Below the pieces are notes generated by a model that made no database searches, had not been told where the DNA came from, and worked only from the letters and a program-made list of their open reading frames with translations. A stretch of 64,000 nucleotides of DNA from Muribaculaceae bacterium Isolate-002 (NCI) (GTDB lineage Bacteria; Bacteroidota; Bacteroidia; Bacteroidales; Muribaculaceae), in NCBI GenBank assembly GCA_004102805.1, contig SCEG01000011.1:1-64000 (forward strand), in the 5' to 3' direction. The position numbers and the translations under genes are program-made. Below are positions 30,301 through 37,184 of this stretch, piece by piece. Positions within the stretch are counted from its first letter, which is position 1; each line of letters starts with the position of its first letter.

Positions 30301-32796
30301 GGTCACATCAACCGCTGTGCAGGTGATTGTTCGGGTTTTCCTGTTGCCGTCTGCGTCAGTGGCCGCGATGATGAAGTCTTTGCTCGATGCGGCTGTGATG
30401 AAGTCGGTAAAGTCAAACTCAAATGAATAGTTGGTAGCACTGGTTGAGGACGGAGCATTGACAGCCTCGCTCCATAATACCATATTTGTCAGCGCGTCAA
30501 GAATGCTGATAGTCTTGATCGTGCCGAGAATTTCAGTATCTCCGTCAAAACTTACACTCTTGATTGCCACATTCAGAGCGATGCGGCCGCCGAAAGCACC
30601 CCACACAGCCTGCGACTCCGGGTAGATGTTCAGCGTGCTGCCTCCTGTCGTGCCTGCGCCGTTGCTTCGGGGTATCGAAATGGGGTCTCCCACGGCGTTA
30701 CCGAGTTTGTTCACGCCTTGAAAGATGTAGTTCTCGCTGTCGCTCATATCGTCAAAGTTGACAATCGGCTCAGTCTGCAACGCTTCATACACACCGCCTG
30801 CCGTGATAGCCTTGTCGCTGTCCTTTTCGGGGGTGTCGGTGGTCTCTATGTCGGTGCCGCCTCCTCCGAAGTCTTTCCACTGCTTTTCATTGGTAGCGGT
30901 CATGTCGGTTACCGCGCCTTGATACTGCTTGGTCTCCCACGTCTTTGTATCAGCATCTCTGCGGTAGGTGATGACAAGACCCTCCTTGCGGTACGTGATA
31001 CCGCTTGATGTTTCATAGTCAAGCAGGGCCTGCACCGCTGTTGAGAGCGTGTAGTCCTTGTCTCCGCATAGTTTGTTGATGTTGATAACAGGTTCAGTGC
31101 CTGCCGACATTCCGGCAAGGTCTATCCAGTTCTCGGTTGGCTTGTGGACAAACTGCGCCTCGGTTACATTCGGGCCGATATACTGATATGTTTTCCACGA
31201 GTCGGGACCAATGGCAAAGGTTATCTGCAAGCCGGGCGAAGCCACGTCTGCGTCAAACACTGCTTGCAGTACGTTATGTACCTGCGTCTCTGCGATGATG
31301 TCCGTGTAATACTCGCCTTCGGGCAGGGGAATTTCTACGGTTACGTTGAATGTGTTGCCAACTGCGGCTCCACCTCCTCCGAATGGTTTCCACTGGTCGA
31401 GGTCAAGCCAGTTGGAATTGGATTTGAACACGTCCGTCTGCCACTGGTAACTAACCCACTTGCCGCTTTCTTCGCCCTGCTTTTCATCAGCGAGAAGAAA
31501 CGACACCACAACACCATAGGCGCGTAGTTCATTAGGAACGGCATTGAGGGCTGAACGTAGCGAATAGAAAGGCTCATCGCTGTCGGCAAGTTGATTGATG
31601 TTGATATACAATGCACCGCGCACCATCGGCTCTAACGTATTGAGCCAATTTCGGTTTTGCTTTGCAAGGTCGGCGGCTGCCTTACCCTCATCGCCGGGGA
31701 ACGCTGAGTTGGCGGTGTAACCGAGCGAGAGGTCATTGCCGATGATGACAAGATTGCTACCTCCCCAACGATACGTCTTGTTGTCTGATGTGGAAGTATA
31801 AATCTTGCCTGCTTCGGGTACTCTGCCGTTAGCAGTGCCGGTCCCGAACTTATCTGCATCACCCCAGTTGTTGTAATAGGTAAACATGGTATGATCAAGG
31901 ATTGCGACATTATCCTCAATCTGCCAGTAATCGCCTATGCTGATTGTTGGTGTACCTAAATCTCCTCCTACGATTGAGGGCGCAGGAGTGAAAAGCGTTC
32001 GTGTCGGGCGAAGCACGAGTCCCCAATCATCAGCGTTGCTGTCGGTTAATGATACTTTGGAGACCGCAAGCAAAAAGGTGTTATGGTCGCTGTCATACAC
32101 TACCATGCACCCGACATCAGTTGATTTCTTTGATGATGATTGTGGCGTAATGGTTACATCCGATACCATTGCGTTGAACTCTACCACGTCATCAACGTAG
32201 CCGGGCAACTGCGAGGACGGAACTCTGCCGCTCGCGTCCAATGTGGCTATGCCGTTTGCTTGACCCTTACTGTTGTTGATCGCCGAGATATTGGTCTCCG
32301 CTGTTGTCATTCGGGTTTTCAAGCCGGACACATCGCTTGTGAGCGTATTGGCCGTGCCACCGATTGTGTTAATCTGCGTGCGGATTTGTGAAATACTCTG
32401 CTTGTTTTCGGCAACATCAGCGGCCACCTCTTTGAGGTCTGCATCAAGAGCTGCTACCGCTTCATTGTACTGCTGGCTGTCAATGGTCGGATTGCCCGCG
32501 GTCTTCCCGGTGGATACCCATGCACCGCCGTCAGCGATGTAGAGGGCCGCAGGGAGGGTATTGCCAACCAATGCCCACCAACCGTCATGGGGGAGCGGAT
32601 ACGCTTCACGCAGTTTTACCGCTGTCAAAAATATTCCCTTATTGGGGCCTTTGATGTTCTTTGCATCAAGCCAACCCTCAACTTTGAGATTTTTCTTGAC
32701 AGTAGTATTCCCCTGCACTGAAACATTACCGCCTGCGGTGACGTGTCTGCCAACAGACAGGTCACCCTCTAATTCGGTTGTTTTAATTTGGCTCAT
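24376..32796 (-). CDS. DGR-diversified receptor-binding tail fibre/adhesin, 2806 aa
   Basis: The N-terminus (residues 1-60: TTELEGDLSVGRHVTAGGNVSV…) is a beta-helical repeat typical of Bacteroidetes phage fibres, followed by a coiled coil (about 110-180) and long beta-rich modules; a LamG-like segment is near 1060-1250, and a leucine-rich-like segment near 2030-2200. The C-terminal 250 residues look like an FGE/C-lectin-type domain (…GGFHAIS-like and CGRGCSAGYTCG), with VR1 encoding residues about 2754-2791 and a short acidic tail after it. It should bind host surface receptors. It overlaps the adaptor stop by 4 nt (ATGA at 32796). Confidence 0.85.
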   Translation of the reverse strand: MSQIKTTELEGDLSVGRHVTAGGNVSVQGNTTVKKNLKVEGWLDAKNIKGPNKGIFLTAVKLREAYPLPHDGWWALVGNTLPAALYIADGGAWVSTGKTAGNPTIDSQQYNEAVAALDADLKEVAADVAENKQSISQIRTQINTIGGTANTLTSDVSGLKTRMTTAETNISAINNSKGQANGIATLDASGRVPSSQLPGYVDDVVEFNAMVSDVTITPQSSSKKSTDVGCMVVYDSDHNTFLLAVSKVSLTDSNADDWGLVLRPTRTLFTPAPSIVGGDLGTPTISIGDYWQIEDNVAILDHTMFTYYNNWGDADKFGTGTANGRVPEAGKIYTSTSDNKTYRWGGSNLVIIGNDLSLGYTANSAFPGDEGKAAADLAKQNRNWLNTLEPMVRGALYININQLADSDEPFYSLRSALNAVPNELRAYGVVVSFLLADEKQGEESGKWVSYQWQTDVFKSNSNWLDLDQWKPFGGGGAAVGNTFNVTVEIPLPEGEYYTDIIAETQVHNVLQAVFDADVASPGLQITFAIGPDSWKTYQYIGPNVTEAQFVHKPTENWIDLAGMSAGTEPVININKLCGDKDYTLSTAVQALLDYETSSGITYRKEGLVITYRRDADTKTWETKQYQGAVTDMTATNEKQWKDFGGGGTDIETTDTPEKDSDKAITAGGVYEALQTEPIVNFDDMSDSENYIFQGVNKLGNAVGDPISIPRSNGAGTTGGSTLNIYPESQAVWGAFGGRIALNVAIKSVSFDGDTEILGTIKTISILDALTNMVLWSEAVNAPSSTSATNYSFEFDFTDFITAASSKDFIIAATDADGNRKTRTITCTAVDVTCTCVQSLSYSSATSLEPGGREKSLPMYKFENNVSTKSGILVTTEIFYNGQWRVLGTATVTDQYSHNISINPNNLFGNNEKLTHGAYPLRIQGKDVASGVTGNTIYTAVMCIDPASTVPVVAMRYNDTNNGKVRLYDNLSVDVAAYTPGKTSTAVEVVIDNVVVTSVNCAVNQSYNVSKQVQGYTSNGSKSLQVFARSGAVKTTTLTLIVEGSAIDATIKEGALFAFDFSTRSNNETDHSIKDGDYTLNLQGCNFNSNGFVNVLGETALRIAENVKAEIPYAPFASSSLETSGAAIQFAFSTKNIKDKNAMLCECYDPSAGVGFYVRGNEIVLTVLNGTPKQQRVGFKCNEKITVAVVVEPGSKYVTYKASGATTGTNYSFVKLYVNGEECAAIGYQPGTSALRQTKTIKFNSESGDFNLNYFMAYSSYMEWLQAFRNYLCKLSDVKAMIAEYDRENVLDTTGKPSMSLMAAKGMPYYVIVADQTTFNNFDYALNGGTSTSDQFACTLYYFNPQHPECNFKAVNVLWRRQGTTSAQRPIKNDRFNFNKKNKTTGLKATVTLLNPDETTELGRKAILAAKHNKVFVHEKGHFVDVITVKVDFSDSSNANDCGVCDMMNATFRSLGASYMTPAQRAFNGTQILGGGDVLNGIEMDHSTKNHPVACFRATTDTLQDAWFHAKGNWKEDKGEQTALGFKDTPGYNLGCLNYGDFVEYFGTQSETLAQTEARFKADANTDTSKVYLISQYCGRDYAIYRHKNGTWTRSTGSMKQVNGKWVVTGDVLNPVSGYELLQYAGMDWWQGVSSIADMMAPTTSKSSWVNKLGLAATTYPAWTYYFECMIDDDQLQEDLALGKKVPYDLFNMLRFFDSCDYSKVTGWQDIWKKNAYRYMSLESAMAYTGFTDYLAAVDQRAKNMQPMFFLEDGCAVENGVYSGYKNMEPTRMYLNKVYDCDTCNGADNDGGRDIDAEVDPNKPTNEATGYTNPYMGSGSVLFNNIDKQQECWNSNDLGVTTISLKSVINRMRNQTAEIDGKTMVPFSPDGAMYFFVETKLLFWPKVISSYDGERKYIDNTGIANLPYFYALHGLGLTSLPRFIEQRWSIRDGYYQTGDFFTNPLSGRVSAISNSSKIYITAGVTGYYGIGNDASGQLSEIVFLEAGESHAFTTFAHDAGALLYIYQPGRMRKIDLSEMSLAFHFDDLSKLELAEEIILGGVKHTANTSLNGFNPLSNVTLGNMPFLRVLDVSKTTATSVDAKGCPRVESIIANDTSLTTCALAQTSPIETLTLPGTMTSLELVNLPKLTYPGGLTFASVGNISRLWVEGCNFVDVETLVMTIADAGAIQEVRIPDINMTASVSVLRQLRSTGAIGLDAIGSAYEESNKCSGITGRWILSELIEDADVEGEAGMNTLAAYFPELELINSQFSMVCYTDTEDDCENITNLDNRTGYLFNKPFVASGHFKRLEEMSKAVRGTYVEGVMHCVKLSDDNYNFLADGTSIDLADSSGMGYDIFKYIPGHWYKGINDFKNQTKYGLRSICTDMPLATYQKINRVKLTEALVQANVALVLASNPIGNTPTYSTNANMNVYEIDVEGMKQVRWPGINSNELGCVFLDGDDKIISTFKMANSTSQFDFMPGEDYIFTDVPSGAKKFVFTAQTGCDNQEAISVDSSAIEAIEPDWARHEEDLVGIYAVGIDGLGRARSISGTKAAVGDGTASTSPDWTYDKNGRVTNITPPTGLHRTRQDFINLCEMRGEGFHAISYEQSKDLANIIMELTGTRDIQAICGRGCSAGYTCGSQTLNGKNINAWGNRTVTGVTSNVGNLMFGIQNFVACNYEWMAHVAVNVLSFKDWKAKKCPTDDSSYPLDMRWHIYNVHEDTEREVQGINATRYCIGRVRFGRFMDTIAAKLTNDNSAWNKNYSDVFYYTHGKCRVVGRASSNANAVGGLVYAGAHNVSSYSYTYGGSRLAFSGKIVFDDEEAEAA
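24427..24538 (-). repeat. DGR variable repeat 1 (VR1)
   Basis: This 112-nt segment at the 3' end of the fibre gene aligns without gaps to the template repeat. I count 12 differences and all are at template adenines (AAC to AGC, TAC, CAC or GGC; AAT to GTT). The encoded peptide is …GRASSNANAVGGLVY…YSYTYGGSRLAF. Confidence 0.95.
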
Positions 32797-33428
32797 ACTA
32801 AAAGTTGTTTGCTGAGTTCTGACATTATTGAGGATAGGTCACTTTGCCCTATGGTCGCAAGCACGAGCGAGGCCGCTTCATACACCACCGACTGGTAACA
32901 CCGCTCCGGGATGTCAATGCCTCCGTCTCGGTCAACCCTCGGCAGGGGAAAGTAAACAGCCTGCTCTACGGTCGCGGTTGTGTCCTTACACGAGAAGAGT
33001 TCAAGCGCACGGCCCTCCGCTCGGCTCACTATCGCCACTACTGGCTTCTGCGGATTTCCGCGCAGACCCTTGTAGCGTGAGAACTGAAGTTGATACTTCG
33101 GGTCGGCCGCCGTGATCGGTTCATACACGGGCCGCTCCCAATCGCTCATCTTGAATATCAAGAGGCGCATGAAATCTTCGGGGAGTAATACCCAACCCGA
33201 ACCCATGCTGCGCCAATACACGGCATCCCCGAATGGCACACCGCCGTCAAGCAGATGCGTGGGTGCTTCCGTGATGATACGGCGCACCGCCTCAACTATC
33301 TTGGAGCGAATTATATCATTCAACGATAGGGTGTCAATATCCTCATCGGCTATCAGTTGTTCGCTCGTTTTGTTTTCATCTATGGCGATACGCACGTCTC
33401 GCGCTATATGTAGGATTTTGTACACCAT
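32793..33428 (-). CDS. probable head-tail adaptor/virion protein, 211 aa
   Basis: A soluble mostly helical protein (MVYKILHIARDVRIAIDENK…), with a conserved-looking C-terminal helix region (IPERCYQSVVYEAASLVLATIG). In gene order it lies between the capsid unit and the fibre, where podoviral adaptor or head-completion proteins are expected. Its stop overlaps the fibre start (ATGA), which also suggests an adjoining complex. No recognised family, so the role is by position. Confidence 0.45.
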   Translation of the reverse strand: MVYKILHIARDVRIAIDENKTSEQLIADEDIDTLSLNDIIRSKIVEAVRRIITEAPTHLLDGGVPFGDAVYWRSMGSGWVLLPEDFMRLLIFKMSDWERPVYEPITAADPKYQLQFSRYKGLRGNPQKPVVAIVSRAEGRALELFSCKDTTATVEQAVYFPLPRVDRDGGIDIPERCYQSVVYEAASLVLATIGQSDLSSIMSELSKQLLV

Positions 33429-33440
33429 ATCGCCGGATGT

Positions 33441-34013
33441 TTACACAAAGAGGATTTCTACTCCGTTCTGCTTACCTGCGTTCACAATGTCCTCGCGGTT
33501 GCGCAGCTTGCTGCGGATGAGGCCGAAGGTCTGCTCAAGGTAGTCCTTCGCGTCATCGTTGCATGAAAACTCTACCTGCGTGAGGTTCGCAGGCTCTTCG
33601 GCGGCTTCGGCGGCTTCGGCGGTCTCGGCCTCGGTCTGCTCCGCTACCTGCTCGGCAACCTCCTCGGCGGTCTCTACCTGTTCAGCAGGGGCGTCATCCT
33701 GCTTGGTAGGTTCATCGCTCATGGTCTGCTTTGCAGGCATGGGCGCAGGCGCAGGGGCGTTGCGGAAGATAGGTAACTCTTCGGCGAGGTCTATTGACCT
33801 CACGATGCTGATGCGGCCGCGCTTGAAGTCGTTGCTCGCCTCAATAGCGTTCTGAATAATGATATTGGAGGTGGTAAAGGTGGCCGGATTAGTACCCATT
33901 GCACTTATCGAGCCGTCAGAGAAGTTGATACTTACGTTTTTCTTGCCCACCTTGACAACGGCTTGGTACTCCATCATGCCGGATACTCCGTAAGTGATTT
34001 TTTTCTTATTCAT
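33441..34013 (-). CDS. hypothetical virion-region protein with acidic linker, 190 aa
   Basis: An N-terminal beta-rich domain (about residues 1-75) and a C-terminal helical domain (about 145-190) are joined by a low-complexity linker of P/A/E/T, with repeated VAEQ/TAEA-type units (about 85-145). The linker would make a flexible spacer between two folded parts. The gene is first after the capsid terminator hairpin and reads on into the adaptor gene (12-nt gap). Function unknown; a minor head protein is possible. Confidence 0.5.
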   Translation of the reverse strand: MNKKKITYGVSGMMEYQAVVKVGKKNVSINFSDGSISAMGTNPATFTTSNIIIQNAIEASNDFKRGRISIVRSIDLAEELPIFRNAPAPAPMPAKQTMSDEPTKQDDAPAEQVETAEEVAEQVAEQTEAETAEAAEAAEEPANLTQVEFSCNDDAKDYLEQTFGLIRSKLRNREDIVNAGKQNGVEILFV

Positions 34014-34035
34014 TGTCGTTTGGAGTTTTACTAAG

Positions 34036-34068
34036 AGAGGCGGACGGCATTGCTACCTGTCCGCCTCT
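34036..34068 (-). terminator. hairpin after the capsid gene
   Basis: AGAGGCGGAC and GTCCGCCTCT form a perfect 10-bp stem with a 13-nt loop, 30 nt after the capsid stop and before the next gene at 34013. It is followed on the minus strand by CTTAGTAAAAC, not a strong T-run, so it may attenuate rather than stop transcription, giving more capsid than downstream product. Confidence 0.55.
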
Positions 34069-34097
34069 GATTGGTTGATTTCGGTTGAAGAAAGGGA

Positions 34098-35651
34098 TTA
34101 GTCGGTTGCCATTACGTCACCGGCATACTCACTCCACTCGGTCTTGGCGGTATCGCCCGAACCGGTTGTCTTAGCCTGCCAAAGTGTACCCTTGACAGCA
34201 TTGGTGGCTATGCCGGGGCAGTCAGAAAGCAGATAGAACACACAGCCGTCTGCTGGGTTCTTGGGTGCTTCCGCGCCGTCATAGAGGTGGTAGTGTACAG
34301 CCTCGGTGTTGAGGTTGCCGTCGGCGGTCGATGCTTCGCCGTTGATCCACACATGGCATGAGCCTTTGAGCGCGAGTGCATCCCAAACGAGCATAGACTC
34401 GCGGGTTGCCTCTTCACCCTCCATGCGGTCGCGTGAGGTGTGTTCTGCGCTGTACTGGTAGTGGACAAGGCGGTCGGGCGCAACGATGAACGCGGAGTTA
34501 CTCCATTTGAGGCGGTCAAGGGTCGGGTCGTGCTTGAACTCAAGGTCTCCGAACACAGTGTGGAAGTTGGTGACAACCCAACCCACGGGATTGGTCTTGG
34601 AGGTAATCTGAATTTCGGGGTGCTTCGAGTAGTCAATGCACTGGATGTTCTCAAGGAAGTTCTTACCTGCAAGGCAGATTACGCTCTTGGGTACATCCTC
34701 GCCGGTGAACACCATCTTGGCAAGCGCGATGATTTCCTCTACGGTCCACTTGCCGACGTGCTGAAGTTCTTTCTTCACCTGATAGCGTACACCCTCGGAG
34801 CAATACACCGTCTGCACGCCTGCTTTCGGGGTCTGCACGGAGAATTTCGCCTTGCGTCCGGCGTAGAGCGTGCGGTTACCACGTACCTTGAAGTTGGTGA
34901 TGGCGGCTTCCGCGATGACAGCCTTGCCGAACGGGATGCGCTTCTTCTGCGCTTCGTAGTAGTCCGATACTATCTGGTTCATGCCGCGCTTCTGCAAGAA
35001 CACGGTGGTGGGCTGCGGAACAATGAGGTCGGGGTCAACTTCTTTCTGCGTCTCGTAGAGGGCGTTGGAAAGGATGATGAGGGTCGTTCCGGCAGGGATA
35101 GCAGGAGTGGTGCAATACTCGTCTGCCTTTGCTGTCTTGGGACCGTTGACTGCTCGGACGATGGGGTTGCCTGTGGCAGGGTCGTGACCTACGACAAACA
35201 GCATGAGGTCTTTGCCGGGCGTGACTGTCTGACCGTCCTCTGTGTAGCCGTCAACACCTTTGGCAAGCAGTGTGCCGTAGGGGCGAGGTATGGCTGCATC
35301 GTTGGCAGGTACAGGCAGAACAAACTGCTGGCTCGTGCCTTTCGCTACCGCTGTGGTGGTGATGATGCTTGAACGCGGCTCATCGATCATGTAGTGGTCA
35401 ACTTCGGGGGAGTTGACTTTGACTTTCTTCGCTTTCAGCATGAGCTGCATAAGCGGAGTGTCATCCGATTTAAACTTGTAGAGTTCCTGGTCAAGGTCAC
35501 TCTGCACGAGGTTGCCGGGGCCTACGCCACCAGTTGCATCTGCAACACTGCTGACGGTGGTGGCGGTGCCGGGGACTTGCGACTGGACACCGGCCGATCC
35601 CGGTGTCGGGGTGGGATTTGTACCACCTACGTTTACTACTTCTCCGTCCAT
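34098..35651 (-). CDS. major capsid protein (HK97-like), 517 aa
   Basis: After a flexible N-terminal arm (Gly/Pro/Thr-rich, about residues 1-50) the body begins DLDQELYKFKSDDTPLMQLMLKAKK, a pattern seen in HK97-fold capsid proteins of the SU10/Bacteroidetes phage type. Size is right for a capsid protein, and it lies directly behind the scaffold gene. An insert domain with beta strands (about residues 90-190) and a C-terminal decoration-like region (about 440-517) are apparent. The N-terminal arm is duplicated in the separate gene at 35678-35845. Confidence 0.8.
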   Translation of the reverse strand: MDGEVVNVGGTNPTPTPGSAGVQSQVPGTATTVSSVADATGGVGPGNLVQSDLDQELYKFKSDDTPLMQLMLKAKKVKVNSPEVDHYMIDEPRSSIITTTAVAKGTSQQFVLPVPANDAAIPRPYGTLLAKGVDGYTEDGQTVTPGKDLMLFVVGHDPATGNPIVRAVNGPKTAKADEYCTTPAIPAGTTLIILSNALYETQKEVDPDLIVPQPTTVFLQKRGMNQIVSDYYEAQKKRIPFGKAVIAEAAITNFKVRGNRTLYAGRKAKFSVQTPKAGVQTVYCSEGVRYQVKKELQHVGKWTVEEIIALAKMVFTGEDVPKSVICLAGKNFLENIQCIDYSKHPEIQITSKTNPVGWVVTNFHTVFGDLEFKHDPTLDRLKWSNSAFIVAPDRLVHYQYSAEHTSRDRMEGEEATRESMLVWDALALKGSCHVWINGEASTADGNLNTEAVHYHLYDGAEAPKNPADGCVFYLLSDCPGIATNAVKGTLWQAKTTGSGDTAKTEWSEYAGDVMATD

Positions 35652-35677
35652 GTCTTAAAATTTTGCGGATTAAAAAA

Positions 35678-35845
35678 TTATTTTATATCACGTTGTGCAA
35701 GATTGCCCGGCTTGATACCGCCGGTCGCTCCTGCGAGATTGCTTACTGATGCCATTGCGCCGGGTACTTGCGTCTGCAACCCTGCGCTCCCTCTCGTGGG
35801 CGTGAGTCGAGAACTCGGAGGAAATTTTACAACCACTCCGTCCAT
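35678..35845 (-). CDS. mini-protein duplicating the capsid N-terminal arm, 55 aa
   Basis: The ORF starts 2 nt after the scaffold stop and reads MDGVVVKFPPSSRLTPTRGSA…; it aligns with the start of the capsid protein (MDGEVVNVGGTNPTPTPGSA…) through the PGN L.Q.D segment, with about half of residues identical. It stops (TAA) where the capsid continues into its folded body. It may be a free copy of the capsid arm made for assembly or decoration, a control leader, or the remnant of a duplication. Confidence 0.6.
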   Translation of the reverse strand: MDGVVVKFPPSSRLTPTRGSAGLQTQVPGAMASVSNLAGATGGIKPGNLAQRDIK

Positions 35846-35846
35846 G

Positions 35847-36587
35847 CTACATCGCTTCGTTGGCGAGGTCAAACATTGACTGCGCTTTCTTCGGTGCGCC
35901 TGCCCCCTCGCCGTTCTTGCCGCCGAGTGGTGCGATGCCGTCACCTTTCTTGCTCTTGCGCAGACCCTCAACTATCTTGCTGTTGCGTCCTGCAACCTCA
36001 CCCTCTTCTCCGGCGGCCGCTACGTCCGCATCGTAGTTGAGTGCCTTGCAGGCCATGTCAAGTGTCTCAGTGCTGAATTTGCCCATAACGCCGTCACGGA
36101 CTATCGTGAGCAGGAAGTCAACAACCTTGTCAACCTGCTCATCGCTCATGCCTCGCTCGGCTTGGAACGTCCGCAGGGTTTCAAGAGTAGCGTCCATGTT
36201 GGCCTCATACTCCTCATCCAGTTTCTTGCTCTTTGCAATGCGCTCGATATATTCTTTGTTGGCCTCCTCAATCTTGTCCTGCATTTCGGGGTCATCAAGT
36301 ACGTCCTTGACTTCTACACCGAAATTCCGAACCAGTCCAAGCACCGGGTCTTTGCCGTTGTGCATATCCGTGAGGAACTGCGCACTCCGCGGGTCAGCCG
36401 CAAACATATTCGACAAGGATTGCTCCCTGCCTCTGAGATCCCCCAACTCTTGCTCGTATTGGTCGTAATCATCGGAAATCTGACCGTAGATTTCCTCATC
36501 GTCCTCAAACTTTTTGTCGGGGTATTTTTTGCGCAGGCGTTCAACGTGTTGGTCGCGTCTGCTCTTAACTTCGTTATTTTCAGCCAT
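35847..36587 (-). CDS. capsid scaffolding protein, 246 aa
   Basis: A highly charged, mostly helical protein (…RRDQHVERLRKKYPDKKFEDDEEIYGQISDDYDQYEQ…, coiled coil about 95-145) with a Gly/Ala/Lys-rich C-terminal stretch and a short terminal helix (SMFDLANEAM) that could bind capsid protein, as in other phages. It is the first gene of the capsid operon behind the promoter at 36626-36633. No protease motif is seen. Confidence 0.75.
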   Translation of the reverse strand: MAENNEVKSRRDQHVERLRKKYPDKKFEDDEEIYGQISDDYDQYEQELGDLRGREQSLSNMFAADPRSAQFLTDMHNGKDPVLGLVRNFGVEVKDVLDDPEMQDKIEEANKEYIERIAKSKKLDEEYEANMDATLETLRTFQAERGMSDEQVDKVVDFLLTIVRDGVMGKFSTETLDMACKALNYDADVAAAGEEGEVAGRNSKIVEGLRKSKKGDGIAPLGGKNGEGAGAPKKAQSMFDLANEAM

Positions 36588-36625
36588 TATTTTGAATATC
36601 TTATGGTTGGGGGTTATCTTTTGCG

Positions 36626-36633
36626 CAAAGATA
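36626..36633 (-). promoter_or_regulatory. candidate late promoter of the capsid operon (-7 box TATCTTTG)
   Basis: On the minus strand TATCTTTGCGC lies 39 nt upstream of the scaffold ATG. It forms a divergent pair with the plus-strand promoter box at 36682-36689, and shares the extended TA(A/T)CTTTGCGC pattern with the lysis and portal promoters. Confidence 0.6.
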
Positions 36634-36681
36634 CGCCGTTGGTGTGTGTTGCGACTTTTAAGTTTTGTGACGCGAATTTTG

Positions 36682-36689
36682 TAACTTTG
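36682..36689 (+). promoter_or_regulatory. candidate late promoter of the terminase operon (-7 box TAACTTTG)
   Basis: TAACTTTG lies 37 nt before the ATG at 36726. A TTTG at 36664-36667 could serve as a -33 element, but its spacing (14 bp) is shorter than usual. The box belongs to the same family as the other late promoters. Confidence 0.6.
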
Positions 36690-36725
36690 CAGTTAGAACT
36701 AATCACCAAAAGGGCAATGGAATAG

Positions 36726-37184
36726 ATGGCTAAACATTTTGGCTCAATAATGGACTTCACACGTCAGCGCAACGATGACCTCATGCGCGCCTATCGTGAG
36801 CAGCTTGCATTAGCGAGTTACATTGTTATGCCCGATATTTTTCAGAAGATTGCCGACTCTCCTGCAAGACGCTTTTGGGTGTCCGAGGAAAGAGCCGCCG
36901 TCGAGGTCTCGCGTATGCTGATTGGTAAACCGTTCTCGCGTATGAGACCCAACAAGCGTGAGATGTTTGAGGAGATATTCCGCAGGTTTCTCGCTCTCCG
37001 CGAGGAGCAACCCGGCAAGTCGGTCTTTGAACTGGTTTCTATCATAGTTCATCAGCCTGCCCCTAAATTCTATTTCACTGCCCGGACCGTGGGAGAGTTC
37101 ATTTACCGCATTAAGAATGGTTGGTATGACAGACAGCACGACCGCTATAAACAGGATATTGACGGAGAACGACCGCCGCAATGA
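36726..37184 (+). CDS. probable terminase small subunit-like protein, 152 aa
   Basis: A basic helical protein (MAKHFGSIMDFTRQRNDDLMRAYREQL…) immediately before terL, which it overlaps by 68 nt. The C-terminal FYFTARTVGEFIYRIKNGWY is like the segment seen in small proteins preceding Bacteroidetes phage TerL genes. A role as DNA-recognition subunit is inferred from position. A second candidate with a KTGGR.KGTPNK motif lies at 62461. Confidence 0.55.
   Translation: MAKHFGSIMDFTRQRNDDLMRAYREQLALASYIVMPDIFQKIADSPARRFWVSEERAAVEVSRMLIGKPFSRMRPNKREMFEEIFRRFLALREEQPGKSVFELVSIIVHQPAPKFYFTARTVGEFIYRIKNGWYDRQHDRYKQDIDGERPPQ

Noticed and set aside
33559..33855. Repetitive tract in the 190-aa gene as a mobile or CRISPR-like repeat
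   Set aside because: The repeats are short Ala/Glu codon runs of a protein linker, without spacers.
34440..35372. 310-codon ORF antisense to the capsid gene
   Set aside because: It is a shadow frame inside a clear capsid gene, with low-complexity, non-protein-like composition and no regulatory signals.
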